Origin: Hedera helix | Taxonomy: Eukaryota; Streptophyta; Magnoliopsida; Apiales; Araliaceae | NCBI GenBank assembly: GCA_947179155.2 | Contig: OX359280.1 | Span: 37,350,055-37,414,054 of the forward strand | Direction of reading: 5' to 3' | Length of the DNA stretch: 64,000 nucleotides | Made by a program: the position numbers and the translations under genes | The notes under the pieces: generated by a model | Told to the model about the DNA's origin: nothing | Seen by the model: the letters and a program-made list of their open reading frames with translations, nothing else | The model's database searches: none | In this document: positions 1 through 12,407 of the stretch, one piece after another | How positions within the stretch are numbered: position 1 is the stretch's first letter | Layout of the letters: each line of letters begins with the position of its first letter

Positions 1-873
1 CTCTTCAACAAGGAGGCTCTTCAAGGTGAGACCCCCTTTACCACATCGCTTTTGTCTTTCATGAGCTATATTATCTACATTTAGAAGTAGTATTCTACCC
101 TTTACAAAATATTCCCTTTTGAAGCATCATAATTCTTGGAATACTTTTTAATTTAATGGCTTATATGTTTATCTTTTTACTTTTGCTTATGTATTTTGTG
201 TATGGTGTAATGTTACATGCACTCGATAAAGCCAACTTTTCCTCTAAGAATATAGTTCGGATAACTTTATTAAATTCAATTCTTGTTAGCTATAGACTGT
301 TTAAAACTTAAGTGCCTCTTTAGATGCCACATAATTACCGGTTGTAGGGAGATACAACTGTGGAAGTGTCTTCTTGCTCAAACTTCTCAATTATAGATTC
401 ATAAAATAAAACAAAGTGATACTTATTATTGTATATTAGTGGAATTTGATATCCCTGCCAAGTGGGTAGTCTCACGAAATTGTTGTAGTCCTTCTGCAAG
501 ACTAGGGAAATGAAGAGAAGCTAAAAAGTTGAAAACATGTTTAATGACTGGTTCTTTTAGTTACGCTGCATGGTTTGTCCTACAATCTGGGTAGATATAG
601 ATTCATTCATACATGGCAGCACCTGCATGTATGCTTGTTGCATGCGCTTGAGCTTGACACATGACATACATGTGGTGGGGAAAGTTTTTAACAATTTTAG
701 GGTGAATCTCTTGCATCATTTCAGCTAGTCAACATACCACATTTATGTATTGACTTTTTATGAAAACATTGCTTCCCTTGATATTTGCAGACTTCGAGCA
801 TGCACTTGTCCTAGAACCACAAAATAAGGCTGCCAATCTTGCTGTGAAGAGGCTAAGGAAACTGATAAGTTGA
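1..873 (+). CDS. OM64: OM64/TOC64-type TPR receptor, 3' end (last two exons)
   Basis: The window opens inside an exon that ends at base 25 with a GTGAGA donor. The last exon runs 791-873 after a TTTGCAG acceptor and ends in TGA. Joined in phase they give a TPR C-terminus that contains DFEHALVLEPQNKAANLA and ends KRLRKLIS. This matches the end of plant outer-membrane OM64/OEP64/TOC64 proteins, in which an amidase-like domain is followed by three TPRs that bind Hsp70/Hsp90-delivered preproteins at the mitochondrial or plastid outer envelope. The call is strengthened by a second, broken OM64 copy at 17822-21256, which carries the preceding domains. The 765-bp intron holds nothing else recognisable. 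The rest of the gene lies left of the window. Family assignment is fairly sure; OM64 versus TOC64-III cannot be decided from about 35 residues. Confidence 0.8.
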
Positions 874-1104
874 TGCTCTACTCTTTCCTTTTTATGCAAA
901 CATCTCAGTCCTCCCTCAGAATTCCTGTTCTTGGAATCACTTTATTTTTGTCTTTGATATGCTGAAATGTAAAAGATAAGTTACCCTCTCCTATGCCTGA
1001 TTTTGAGGAGGAACAGAAAGGATAAGAGGAACATTAGGGCAAATACTACCTCTTTTTTATATTTTTCCTTTTCCAAGAGTTTTTCTTCGTGCGGCAGGCA
1101 TATA
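874..1104 (+). other. 3' flank/UTR of the OM64 gene
   Basis: T-rich sequence follows the TGA and is probably the 3' UTR. It runs into the Harbinger element, whose left end lies near 1105. Sequence beyond the element (4666-4800) is less AT-rich than what follows and may be the displaced remainder of the UTR, but this is a guess. Confidence 0.4.
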
Positions 1105-1578
1105 TACTTAAGAGCATCTCCATTGTATATGTTAATAAAGTATTTTGTATCAGATTTTTATTTTAAAGTACAAAAAATGTTGTATTGTATATGTAAGGGA
1201 AGAGGTTAGTGGTGGGTCCTATATGTCAAAATTTTGTTTCTTTGTTAACTGTAATATTAAGTTTAATATTGCCAAATGGTGGGGCCCAACAATGTAATTT
1301 TTTTTATAGTCGTTGAACTTGTTAGAGTTGTTGGAAGGGAGCGGTTGAAATTGAAAATGAGTCTTGAAATTGCAAAGGAGCCGTTGAGATGAACAAAAGC
1401 CCACCATTAATATATTTTGTATCAAGAAAATAGCCATTGAAGCATCAATTTTTATACCCTTTGAACAACAAAATTTTCTTATAAATTCTAGTTTTCTCAT
1501 ATCAATCCCCAACTAAAAAAAAAACAAAAAAAACATCCAACTCTACTCGTTCTTAGTTTTCTTTTTTCACCCCATATC

Positions 1579-2905
1579 ATGGATCCCCCACCTCCAATTT
1601 TTAATTCTCAAGTTAATGAACACTACAATTCTTAACCACCACTGCAGCCACCACAAACTAATTTACATTCGTTTACTCAAACGTTGCAATTTGATTTTCA
1701 ATCAAATTTTCAATAATAACTGTTTAATTCACAATATTATCTTACATTATTCAATCCTCAATTTTTTCCTGGACAGCCTCAATTCCCATTTCATCAACTT
1801 GCACAACCTATTAATTTAGAGCCTACCACAACGCGAAAAAATTGTGATCAACAAAGTGAAAGGAATCCAAATTGGACTAAGCAAGAAGATGAAATATTAT
1901 GTAAAACATGGGTACGAGTGTCAAAAAATCCTAGCACGAGCACGGATCAAACACAATCGAATTTGTGGGAAAATATTTTGGATGAATTCAAAATCGTATT
2001 AGGTACTAGCACAGACCGTCCTAGCAAGAGTTTATCCAATCGTTGGTCAATCCTTCAAAGGGAGCTTAACAAATATATTGCACGAGTATGTAGGGTGGAT
2101 AGCGCTCCAACAAGCGGATTTAACATGGAAAATACAACAAGTTATTACGTGAATTTTTTTATTCATACATGACTAAATAAAGTGGCTGTGATTACTTTCT
2201 TTTTTCTTTTTATTTTTTTTAGATTGAAGCTTACAAACAAACATTTTTTGGAATCCACAAGCATCAATTTAAGTATTTTAGTTGTTGGTTAATTCTTAAA
2301 GATTGTGCAAAATGGTTCAAATATACTAAAGACCAAAAGGAGAAACAACGAATAATTAATCATAGGAAAAGAGTTAGTTTGAATTTGGATGTTGATGCCA
2401 CTGAAAAATCATCCAATCCATCTACTTCAACAACGCCAGTTTTGGCCACAACCTCAATGAACCTTGACGATGATGATTTGCCATTCAGTCAAGGATCGCA
2501 TGAACTATAACGACTCATAGGTCGCAAACACGCGAAGACCAAACATTCCAACAAAAACTTTGATGGTATGAACTTATTCGCTGAACAATTTGACAATATA
2601 AGAAAGAGCTAAATAGAAATTGCAGAAAAGAGATCATTATGGCACATGAACGAGATGAACGGAGGTTTCAAATAAAACAAGACCAAGAAAGACGAAGGCG
2701 AGAAACTAAATTGGAACAAGAGCGAATGAGAATTGAAGCAATACATAAGCTAGAACAAAAGAAGATATATAAGGAGCTTATGATGACAGATCCAAATTTG
2801 CTTCCTACTAAAGAAGGAAAAGCTTGGTTAATTGCACAACAAAAAGAAATATGGGCGTGGATGCAAGGATGCGTTGAAGACCACTCTGGTGGCAGTGGAA
2901 TTTAA
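1579..2905 (+). pseudogene. PIF/Harbinger ORF1 (Myb/SANT-like), broken
   Basis: From the ATG at 1579 the reading gives a Pro/Gln-rich N-terminus, then a trihelix/SANT-like block with NWTKQEDEILCKTWV (about 1873-1917), then SNRWSILQRELNKY. A probable intron near 2170-2220 leads to a second block (from 2221) with WFKYTKDQKEKQR, and the last open part (2639-2905) is a charged coiled coil with MTDPNLLPTKEGKAWL. This is the layout of plant Harbinger ORF1 proteins, often labelled NAM-associated. These bind subterminal sites and help the transposase enter the nucleus. In-frame stops near 1630 and 1700, and again near 2510 and 2610, break the frame. Confidence 0.75.
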
Positions 2906-3089
2906 TTTAATATTATGTGATGTAGTAAGTTTATTTTTTTTTATTTTTTTTTATAATGATGTAGTAAGTTTTTTTATTATGTGATGTAGTAAATTTATTT
3001 ATTTTTTAATATTAAATGGTTCGATCGTCAAACACTTTCAACAAATGTTCTATGAGATCAGACCTCAACGTTCTATTTGTGTCTGTCAC

Positions 3090-4351
3090 GAATTCTAACA
3101 AGGCTAGATGAGATATGTGCAACCAAAATTGTTGGATTTCGAGTGTATTATGGAGGAGATATAGTCTCCTCTAATGGAGGCCTCTATGTTTCGACATTGG
3201 TGCCACGTTCGTCTTCAATGATCATATTGTGTAATATAATGCATGTTTTCATTATGATGGAAATATCATCTTTTTTTGTTTCTTCCAGAATTTCACTGGT
3301 CTTTGTGTTATACCCCACCTAATTTACAACACGTCAAATGCTCGTTCCACATCATTCCTAACAGCCTCTTATTTTTGAGCAATTAATTTCTCTTTTACTG
3401 TTGTTGGATGAGCAATGGTTTGCATCAAAGTTGCCCACTGAGGATAGATACCATCAGTTATGTAATACCCCATAGTATTACATTTACCTCGTAATTAATT
3501 GGAGGCATGTTACCATGAATGAGATTGTCAAATATTGGGGAATGATCTAAAATAGTTAAGTCATTATGTGTACCTGCCATACCAAAGAAAGCATGCCAAA
3601 TCCACAAATCTTTCGATGCAACTGCCTCCAATATGAGGGTAGGCTTATGGTGGTGGCCCCTATGCGTTCCATGCCATGCAGTAGGGCAATTTTTTCATTC
3701 TCAATGCATACAGTCTAAAGAGCCAAGCATACCCGGGAATCCTCTCTCATCGCCTTCTTGAAGCAAACGCGCGATGTCTTCTTCGTTTGGCGAGCGCATG
3801 TATTATTCCTCATACAATGAAAGGACGGTATTGCAAAAGAGCATTAAGCTCTTGATTGCAGTGCTTTCGCCAATCTTCAAGTATTCATCACAATGATCTG
3901 CTGCAAATCCATAGGCGAGTATTTGTATTGCAGTTGTCATCTTTTGAATAGAAGAGCACCCTAAACAACCACAAACATCCTTTTTTTGGACGAAGTACTC
4001 TGCATATGTTTCAATGTCTTTTAAAATACAAAGAAATAACTCTTGTCGCATCTGGTATTGACAATGAAAGTAATTAGCTGAATAAGTAGAATTTTCATCA
4101 AAGTAGTCTTTTCTTATCTATTGATGGCTTCCTTCTCAGTTATGATGAATATATCGTCTCGTATTTAACTGTGAGTGTACTGGTAGCATTTGCGCTACCG
4201 ACAACAAATTCATCATCATTTGCACTCGATTATTATAACGGTGGGAAATCGTCTTGTGCTCCTCATCGGATGAGCTCTCATTGCTTAGAGAGCTTGATGA
4301 TGCAAAAGAATTAGACTCGTTCATAGAAATAAATCGAGATGACGAAGTCAT
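3090..4351 (-). pseudogene. PIF/Harbinger DDE transposase, broken
   Basis: Reading leftward from 4351, the pieces match plant Harbinger nucleases (ALP1-like) in order. They are a Ser-rich N-terminus, LNTRRYIHHN, the helical region with IQILAYGFAAD and GESTAIKSL, then GMLGSLDCMHW (first Asp), AVASKDLWIWHAFFG, GTHNDLTILD (second Asp), GIYPQWATLM, RNDVERAF (Glu) and CIILHNMIIEDER. All three acidic catalytic residues can still be read, but they lie in pieces separated by frameshifts and stops (for example after LSLYEE at 3803), so no product is expected. Confidence 0.8.
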
Positions 4352-4665
4352 TAGATTATTGAAAATATAAGATGAAAAGAAAATAATGTATGAAAGTTTA
4401 TGGTTTAAAGAAGTATGAAGTCGTGTTTATGGAAAGAATTGTAAATATTATCGTTGGAATATTACCGAGTGTTGATATTACCGTTGGTGTATTGTGATAT
4501 GGTTTCAACTTTTTGATTGATTGATGTGAAAGTGTTATTAAATACTTTCACTATAATGAATGAGATTTTAATAATTTTATTTTTATTATTAAATATCTGA
4601 GAGGCTTGTTATATTATTCGTGGGCCCTATTTAATATTAATTTCCAAGCATCTCTATGCTCACGA

Positions 4666-6209
4666 GATTTGTTGTAGCTTTTTACACTGCAAGAGGATCT
4701 TAAAAATGGAGTAAATTCTTGAGCTTTACAGTTTCAAGGGCTTGATTGTAAAATTATTTTGTCTGCCGGAAGTTTCTGAGATGGCACCAGTGTGTATTGT
4801 AGACTGAAAAGTTGAAAAGTTTATTATGATTAATAAGTTTGTTGTTGAATTAAAGTCACAACGACTGCATTTAATCTTTTCTGAATTGACGGTGACTGGA
4901 CTGACAAGTAGACATTTTAGAAATGAAAACTAATATTTTTATTGATTTTTTTTGATATTTTTACATAATTTTTTTTATATCAAAAATTTTAATTGTCTTT
5001 ATAAATTTATAACGATAATTTATATGTAAATTATCGTTTAGAAATATGACTACTTGTTTGGTATATGCATTTTTTTTTTTTTAAAATAAAATAAAATTAG
5101 ACAGTTGTTGAAATCTAATAACAAGTAGGCATTTTTAGAAATATGGCTATTTGTTTGGTAGATGCTTATTTAAGAAAATAAAATTAAAAAATATGACAGT
5201 TGTTGAAATCTAATAACATTTGATGAAAGCATTCGTTTCATTAAAGAATGAAGTATTTCATGAAATTTATATATTGAATCTCCATGTTAGTCTCCAATTT
5301 AACTCAAAGGGGCGGTCTATCAAAATTATATACCCTTCTTCTCGTTTTAAAATTAGAGATTCAGTTTGATTTTTAAAATTAAATAACGACATATTAAAAT
5401 ATTAAAATTTAAAATATAAAATTAAAGTGATTCATAAAAATTTAAAATAAAATAAATTTTATGATTAATAAATTTTGTTATATATTATACAATTATAATA
5501 ATTATATCAATTAAAATTAAATAAATTTACATCAATTTAAAGTTTAATAATATTGTACTTTTAATTTTGGAACGGAGAAAATATTAGTCTCCATATTATT
5601 ATTTTTGTATTTCAGAATACTTCAAAATTTTAATGTTAATCAAAAGAGAATAAAAATGGTCATTTGATTATATATCGAAAAGAAGAGCTATGGAATAAAA
5701 TGTTTATACTTCATTTATATATGTATATGATTGATTCATTGAAATCATGGAGTAATATTTTAATACCAAAAACTTGGGAATTTTGGAATAATCTATCTAG
5801 TGCAAAATAAATTTCATAAATTAAAAAAAAAAAAAAGACAAATTTTATGTCACACACAATCCATGAAACAACCGTCTACCAGTACAACACCCATTTTAAT
5901 ACGTTTGAGCGGTCCAAATTCCACCAATATTTCCTTCATTAAGCCGCAACTCTCTTCCCCTTGTCCTCCTCCTCCTCCTCCTCATTCTTCAACATCTTCA
6001 TTCTTCATCTATTTATTCATTGGATCAAGTTAGCATAGAATTAACTTTATGTTAATCCGATCATCTCATTCATTCAATCAAATTGTATTAATTTGTAAAC
6101 CCTAATTCTAATTTCTATATACACAACCCACACCATCTCTACTATCGAACAACGTATATAATTAATAGCCACAATTTTTAGCTAGAGAGAGAGAAAGAAA
6201 GAGGCTACG
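4666..6209. other. AT-rich spacer and 5' flank of the next gene
   Basis: There is no gene-like frame here. It contains the tandem duplication at 5032-5217 and runs of A/T. Close to the next gene it becomes CT-rich (CCTCCTCCTCC near 5963) and ends in an AGAGAGAGAGAAAG leader just before the ATG at 6210, as expected for a plant 5' UTR. Confidence 0.5.
5032..5217. repeat. Two-copy tandem duplication, about 97 bp
   Basis: The block GAAATATGACTACTTGTTTG ... GACAGTTGTTGAAATCTAATAAC occurs twice in a row (from about 5041 and about 5138) with some substitutions. No ORF crosses it. Confidence 0.65.
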
Positions 6210-8091
6210 ATGGAAGGTTCACCACCAACCATTTCTCCATTGCTCCTTTGGAATCTCTTAACCTCCATATTCATCTATGCCGATAAATCTCTTCTAAATC
6301 TTGGAGAAAAATACAAACTCCTCCAACTCCTTCGTTATTTTCTCGCATCCGCCTTCATTTTCTTCTCTCGCGTTTTACCCCCTCTTTTCTTCAACTCTTC
6401 CCATGGAAAAAATCATAATTATTTATTTCAATTTCCGAAGCCTGATGATAAAACTTCGGCCTTTGAAAGTTACAAGGGTGACTCGAGCATTGCTCGAGCG
6501 CTCTGGCAATTATTGTCAATTATGAATGGTATTCCTGTCAGCTCACGAAAGTACGAGATTGTACGTTCGCTAGCTGAAAAGCTCATTGATGATAACCTTC
6601 AGGAGGGCTATGCAGTCCTCCGGGAGGTTAACTGTACCGCCCTTTCGGCGGCTTTTTCAAGGACGCTGACTCAGCTTGAAGCTAGAGTCGCGGTAATGGA
6701 TGAAGATGATGACCATAACGGTGGCTTAAATGGCGATACTATTGATGGGAAAAAACGTGATTGCTATAGACTGAGCCGGGTTTTACGAGCCGTTTGGTAT
6801 TATGGGGAGGCTGCGTGGAGCCGGTTGGGGAAGTCAAAGATGAATAGATGTGGGAAGTCGGCTGAGAAGCTTTCGGCTGAGCTGCTTTGGATTGGTCATA
6901 AGCTGGCCAAGTCTGGGAGTGTTGAGGAAGCTGCACACAAATGGGCATCAGCTTCTAAACTGGCTAGGCTGGCTCTTTCAGCTGAACCGCGGCTGCAAGG
7001 TTCTCTACTGAAGGTCTCAGGTATGTAAATGTAATTTTACACTTGCATTGCATTATTGGCTCCAAGCTAGTTGTAGAATATTCCTTATGATTGGTATCTA
7101 TTTATTCCTTTCTAGCATTTTTATCTAACTAGAAGTTGAGGTTAATATTTGACTGGTAGTGGTTGATAATTTGTGTGAATAATCTAGCAAAGTAATCTTG
7201 TAGTTTAGATACAAACCCTAAATGTCTTTTTTGCCCTTTATGGTACCATCTACAAAGGGTGATGGAGAAAAAAGAAAAGTGACGTGACTTCAAAAAAAGA
7301 CAACTTGCCTTCATTTCCCATCTAACAAACAGAAATGGAGTAATTGAGAAAGTAGACAATTAAATAAAGACGAGAAGGATTTTAGGATATGAATTATTTT
7401 TATCCTCTGCAAGAAACTTGTGAAATTTGATGTCAAAAACTCTCTAGAAGAGGAATTAAGATTTGCTATCCCATTTCATGTCTCCTCTCTTGCCCATTCC
7501 GTTTATTATATAGTGCCAAGTAATTCTTATCCATTTATACATATAAGTGTAACTAAGTAAATAATTAATGTGTCAATTAATAATATATATGATATGGGAT
7601 GGAAGATGAGACGGGAGATGCCACAACAGATTTGGTCTCCTAATAGAATACATTGGATTTTCCAAGATAATTATTAGATTTTTCTCGAGAGAAAAATGAA
7701 CTTTTAGTTTTACTTCTAACATGTATTTGTTTTAGTGTTTTTGCTCAAACAAGCCAAAGAAATGGGAGGCAATAAAGAAGATGAGGAAGAGAAAGAGCAA
7801 AAAAGGGTTACAAATATGAAGCTGTTAATGTCATGGCTACCATTGCTCTGTCGGGCTAGCAATGGTACAGATACACCGGTGTTGAGCATCAATGAAAAAA
7901 CCGAGCTAGAGAAAATCTTGGAGGATTTGATAGAAGGTTCAGGAGGAGAAGAAGAACAAGAGAAGGTATTGTCTCTATGGCTACACCACTTCACTCACTG
8001 TCCCTCCTCCGACTGGCCAAACCTGCACGGTTGCTATGCACGGTGGTGCACCGCCTCCCGGAGACTCTTGCTTCCTCCAGTGACGAATTAA
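6210..8091 (+). CDS. Uncharacterised plant protein with N-terminal hydrophobic segment (388 aa)
   Basis: Two exons, 6210-7020 and 7736-8091, are joined by a GTATGT...TTTTAG intron (7021-7735). They meet in phase to read LLKVSVFLLKQAKEMGG and give 388 residues. The N-terminus has a long hydrophobic stretch, about residues 36-60 (LLQLLRYFLASAFIFFSRVL), so it may be membrane-anchored. The middle is helical and charged, with an acidic DEDDDH patch. The C-terminus carries the block MSWLPLLCRASNGTD and the segment SLWLHHFTHCPSSDWPNLH, both with the look of strongly conserved family motifs. I recall such ends from uncharacterised plant proteins but cannot attach a function. The frame is clean, splice sites are canonical and base composition is gene-like, unlike the flanking spacers. 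The ATG at 6210 is the first in frame after a purine-rich leader. Confidence 0.8.
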
Positions 8092-8169
8092 TGGAAATAG
8101 ATAGAGCTGGCTAGATTTATATTCTCAATGTGCCCGTTTTTTTAACATTGTCTTGAATTAAAGGGCAAA

Positions 8170-11100
8170 TGTAAAGATCAAGAATTTTAAATGACATTAT
8201 AAATAAAATTAAAAAAATAAATTCTAATTAAATAAGTTATTGTGTGATTTAATTTAAATCTTTATGTGGTAATTTGATTGTTAACTATTCGGTTAATTTT
8301 AGTAAAGGAAGTTTGATTAATGGATTTATTAAATTAACGGACTAACTTAAGATTATTTTATGAGGAATCCTAATTAAATATTCAATTAATCTTGAATATC
8401 GAAAGTCTAATTGGATTATATAATTAATATGAATATTAAATATGTAACAATGTATTAAACTAGATGAATTTATTTAATGGTCCATGTATGTAATAAATTA
8501 CTAATGGACTAATTTAGTAAGTTGATTAAACAAGCCCAAGAATTTAATTATGTATTGGACTTGTAGACAATAATGTATGATCATGTAATTTAATTAATTT
8601 AGCCAAATGCTTGATTTAAATACCAAGTCATGCTAGTAGCCCATTGGTTTAATTAACTTAGTCCAAGTGAAATTAAATGTAGTAGCCCAAACATTAGCCC
8701 AAACAACAAGTGGTCAATGTTGCTACCAAATTCAAATTAAAAATAAAGCAAAATTGTGAGGATAAAGATGAGATGTTGGATAGATAAGAGAGGGATCCCT
8801 TGGGTCCCATGTAATTTCTTACGTGGCACATTTGATTGGTTAAATTTTTTTAAAAATCTCCATGTAAGCTTGGGTTGGATGAAGTTGATGATAGATCTAT
8901 ACATACATAGTTATATGTATAATTGTTGGAAAATGAGATATAATTTAATAAGACTATCTTTGACCAACATTAGAATACTTCATTTTTTCAAGTTGTAAGC
9001 ATTTTAGAGAGAGAAATTCTCTAGAGAAAATAGAGAGAGTTTTAGTGAGAGAATGAAAGAAAAATCCTAGAAAAGCCATTAAAGCTCCAAGCCTTTGGTA
9101 GTTAGAGAGCATTAAAACCATCAAGGGTGAAGCTTTGAATGTCCAACAACTTCATCTTCTACTTTGGAAATAAAAGGAAGTAAGTTAGTAAGAGCAAAAG
9201 GTATAAAATCCCTTTAAAAAAAAACCTAATCTTGGTTTTCTTTTAATTTTTATGGTAGAAATATTATCTTAGAGCTCTTTGTTCATAGAATCATGCTATA
9301 CATGTTTATATAGTATGTCATGTGATTTAAATGTGTAGTGATATGAGTTTATATAGAAAAATCTAGCAAAATGTTTGAAAATATTTTTACCGACGAACAA
9401 AACGTAGTTTGTTTGAATAAATTGTACATTTTAAAATCTACAAATTATTTTTAAGGTTTTATATTTTCTGGGAATATATGTGTAAGTTATGAACCAAACC
9501 TCTTTGGAATAACTCAAAAATAATTTAAAATGATTTAGTTATGAATTTTTGAAGCTAACTAATTCACTGTTGAAAAACCTTGCTGGACAGTGCACTTTAA
9601 CGCATTTTTTAGTGACCAAAAATTATCCGAATGTAGCAACCGACCCTAGATTATTGTAGTTCAAGAAGATACGAACACAACGACATAAAATAGAGCTCAA
9701 TTGAAATTGTAGAACTCAAGATATTCAAGTTTTTGTAAAGGACCCCAAATCTGGGAAAATGTAACACATAAAATGACAATTTCATAAATAAACTGAAGTT
9801 GGGCGGACCGGGTCGGAACCGGGTCAAGCGCGACTCGGTCAACAAAAATGAGTCTGGCAATTCTTTTAATTAAATATTAATATAAAATATTATATAATTA
9901 ATATTTAATTAATAATAAATAGTTAAAACATTATTAAATGTTTAATAATGTTAGATAAATATTAAAATATTATTATTTAATTAATAATATTATAAAAAGG
10001 TGATTAAAAACATTATTCAATAATGTTAGTAAGGTAATTAATTAATTAGTTATTATTTATTTAATGTTAAATAATAATTAAAGGATAATAAACTAATTAT
10101 TTATTATTTAATTAAGATTAAATAATATGTAAGAGTAATTAATTAATTAATTATTATTTAATTACAATTAAATAATAATTAAATATAGATTAACATAATA
10201 AACTAATTATTTATTATTTAATTACGATTAAACAATAAATAAGTATAATTAATTAATTAGTTATTATTTAATTAATATTAAATAATAATTAAAGAGTGAT
10301 TAAGTTAATAATTTGATTGTTTAATATTTAAATAAGATTAAATAATAAATAAGAATAATAAATAAATAAATTATTATTTAATTAACATTAAATAATAATT
10401 AAAAGATGATTAAGTTAGCAAATTAATTATTTATTATTTAATAAGTAAGGATAATTAATTAATTAATTATTATTTAATTAACATTAAATAATAATTAAAG
10501 AAAATTAAAGTTAATAAAATAATTATTTATTGCTTAATTATTATTAGATAATACTTGAAGATAATTAATTAATTAATTATTATTTAATTAACATGAAATA
10601 ATAATTAAAGGCAATTAAGATTAATACTTTAATTATTTATTATTTAATTAACCTTACATAATAAATAAACAGAATTAATTATTATCTATTGTTAAATAAT
10701 GATTAAAGGTAATTAATTAATTACTATTTAACTAAAATTAAATAGTAATTAAATAAAGATAGAGTTAATAAAGTAAAAATAATTTAATTAAACAATTATA
10801 GTAAATTATTTAAGGGTTTAATAAGTGTTTAACACTTACGAAAAATAATATTGATTAATTAAATCATTAACATAAGATCAATTAAGTATCTTCTACGATT
10901 AACGATATTATATAAAATTATATGTGTTATGTGATTAATTATTTAGCGTAGGTAAGTGTTTAAAGTGCACGATTATATGTTCTACTAATTGATAGCCCAA
11001 CGTTATTAATGTTAGGTTTTCAAGAGAAGTTTAAATTAAGCGAATTAGTCGTAAGTCGACGAACAGACAAGTTCTTTAACCTTGCTCAAATTATATTGAA

Positions 11101-12020
11101 TAAGTTTTCTAACTTTATTCAATATCATGGTGCTAATTCTTAAATCTTGAACTTGTATTATATTGCACGTTATTCCACAATAATATTATTGCAAATCGTA
11201 TATATTATTTGAATTCATATTCCATTCTTGAGTTATGAATTGATTAAAGAAGAAGTCTAAGCCATTGTTCGGCTAGATCTATGCGAAATTTATTTTGAAA
11301 GCTATCCAAACCATAGTGGTACGGATTCTTAGACTGAGAAGAATAACCCATAATGGGGAATAACCTAAGTATCGAACAAACGATACAAACAGAATAAATG
11401 TTATGCATATACATATGGTACGAGAGGCTGATCCCCTCAAGTACAATTCTGACAAAGTAACCTAAGAGGGTCAATCAAGTAATTGATTTCCTCAATAGTA
11501 GTTCATGGTTCATTTGACCACTCAGCAGTTAAATAATCAATTGTCACTTCTTTATTTTGTGCATTGATTCTATTGTTTATTGTTGAGCTCCTTTTATTAA
11601 ATCATTCAGTTGATATTCCTATTTATTTATGACATAATTAATGTTATTCATTTAAATTGCTGAGCAAGATAGTTGCTTATACTTGCTATGTCATAAAATA
11701 TTTTGCAGCTAAACCTGAAGGATTGGATAAAGATAAAGGCAAATGGAAAGCAAAATTTTAATTATCTAGATAACTGTTAGTCTATTTATATTTTGTTTAG
11801 AACTTATAAGATTGTAACGCAAACACTGATATTATTTTGTAGTTTGTGATGTTTATTTTGGTAAAAGTTGTAGACTTTGGGACTAGAAAGTCATTGTAAT
11901 AGACAACATATGTTTATTTATTTTTCGCATTAGTATTACATGTTGTTTAACAGAGATTGTTTATATTATTGCGTGAGCACCAAATTCGAGATAGTGATAC
12001 CTAAATTTGGGGGTGTCACA
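8170..12020 (+). mobile_element. Solo LTR of a Ty3-type retrotransposon, 3.85 kb
   Basis: It begins TGTAAAGATCAAGAATTT and ends AATTTGGGGGTGTCACA, the TG...CA ends seen in long plant Ty3 (Tekay/Del-like) LTRs. It is flanked by a perfect 5-bp duplication GCAAA (8165-8169 and 12021-12025). There are no gag or pol frames inside and no adjacent internal region, so it is a solo LTR left by LTR-LTR recombination. It lies about 80 bp after the stop of the 388-aa gene. It contains a GC-rich patch near 9785-9840 and the 9880-10790 minisatellite. Orientation is inferred from the end motifs only. Confidence 0.85.
9880..10790. repeat. AT-rich minisatellite, about 110-bp units with palindromic core
   Basis: About eight degenerate units repeat roughly every 100-115 bp. 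Each has a near-perfect palindrome of the form TTATTATTTAAT-TAACA-TTAAATAATAA plus a TAATTAATTAATTA run. The array lies wholly inside the solo LTR. Confidence 0.75.
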
Positions 12021-12407
12021 GCAAAAAAATATTCCCTTTTGGAATAGTAAAGAACAATATGGAGCACACGAAGTAAGATGCATGGCGCATTTGAAGTGAG
12101 CTTCTTGTATTTTCTTTTTATTAGTGATCAGGTAACAGTAGTTGGAATTTTGATTTTTATAGAAAGCTAAGGGAATGGGAATTGATTCTCTTATCCATAG
12201 GGAGAATAAATACTATTCATTTTCCATCACAAGTGAAAGGTTTTATTCTTTACGCTTAATTGGAGTTACAATCTATTTCTCATCTTTATCCAGGCTCAAA
12301 TTAAAGTTTTCATCATCACAAGTCATTATTTAGTTCAATATTTCAAGCCAAAACAAGATACCAATACCATCAAGTAGTAACCAAGTTAAATAGACAACAC
12401 TTTATGT

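Larger units (their letters stand above)
1105..4665. mobile_element. Decayed PIF/Harbinger DNA transposon
   Basis: The segment holds the two-gene layout of plant PIF/Harbinger elements: a plus-strand Myb/SANT-like ORF1 (1579-2905) converging on a minus-strand DDE transposase (4351 to about 3090). The left end shows AGAGCATCTCC preceded by TTA, the usual Harbinger target. The right end holds an inverted GAGCAT near 4650-4660, but the terminal repeats match only over the first bases, so the borders are approximate. Both genes carry several stops, so the copy is dead. Confidence 0.8.

Noticed and set aside
8170..12020. A full LTR retrotransposon instead of a solo LTR
   Set aside because: No second LTR, primer site, gag or pol was found between the two GCAAA copies.
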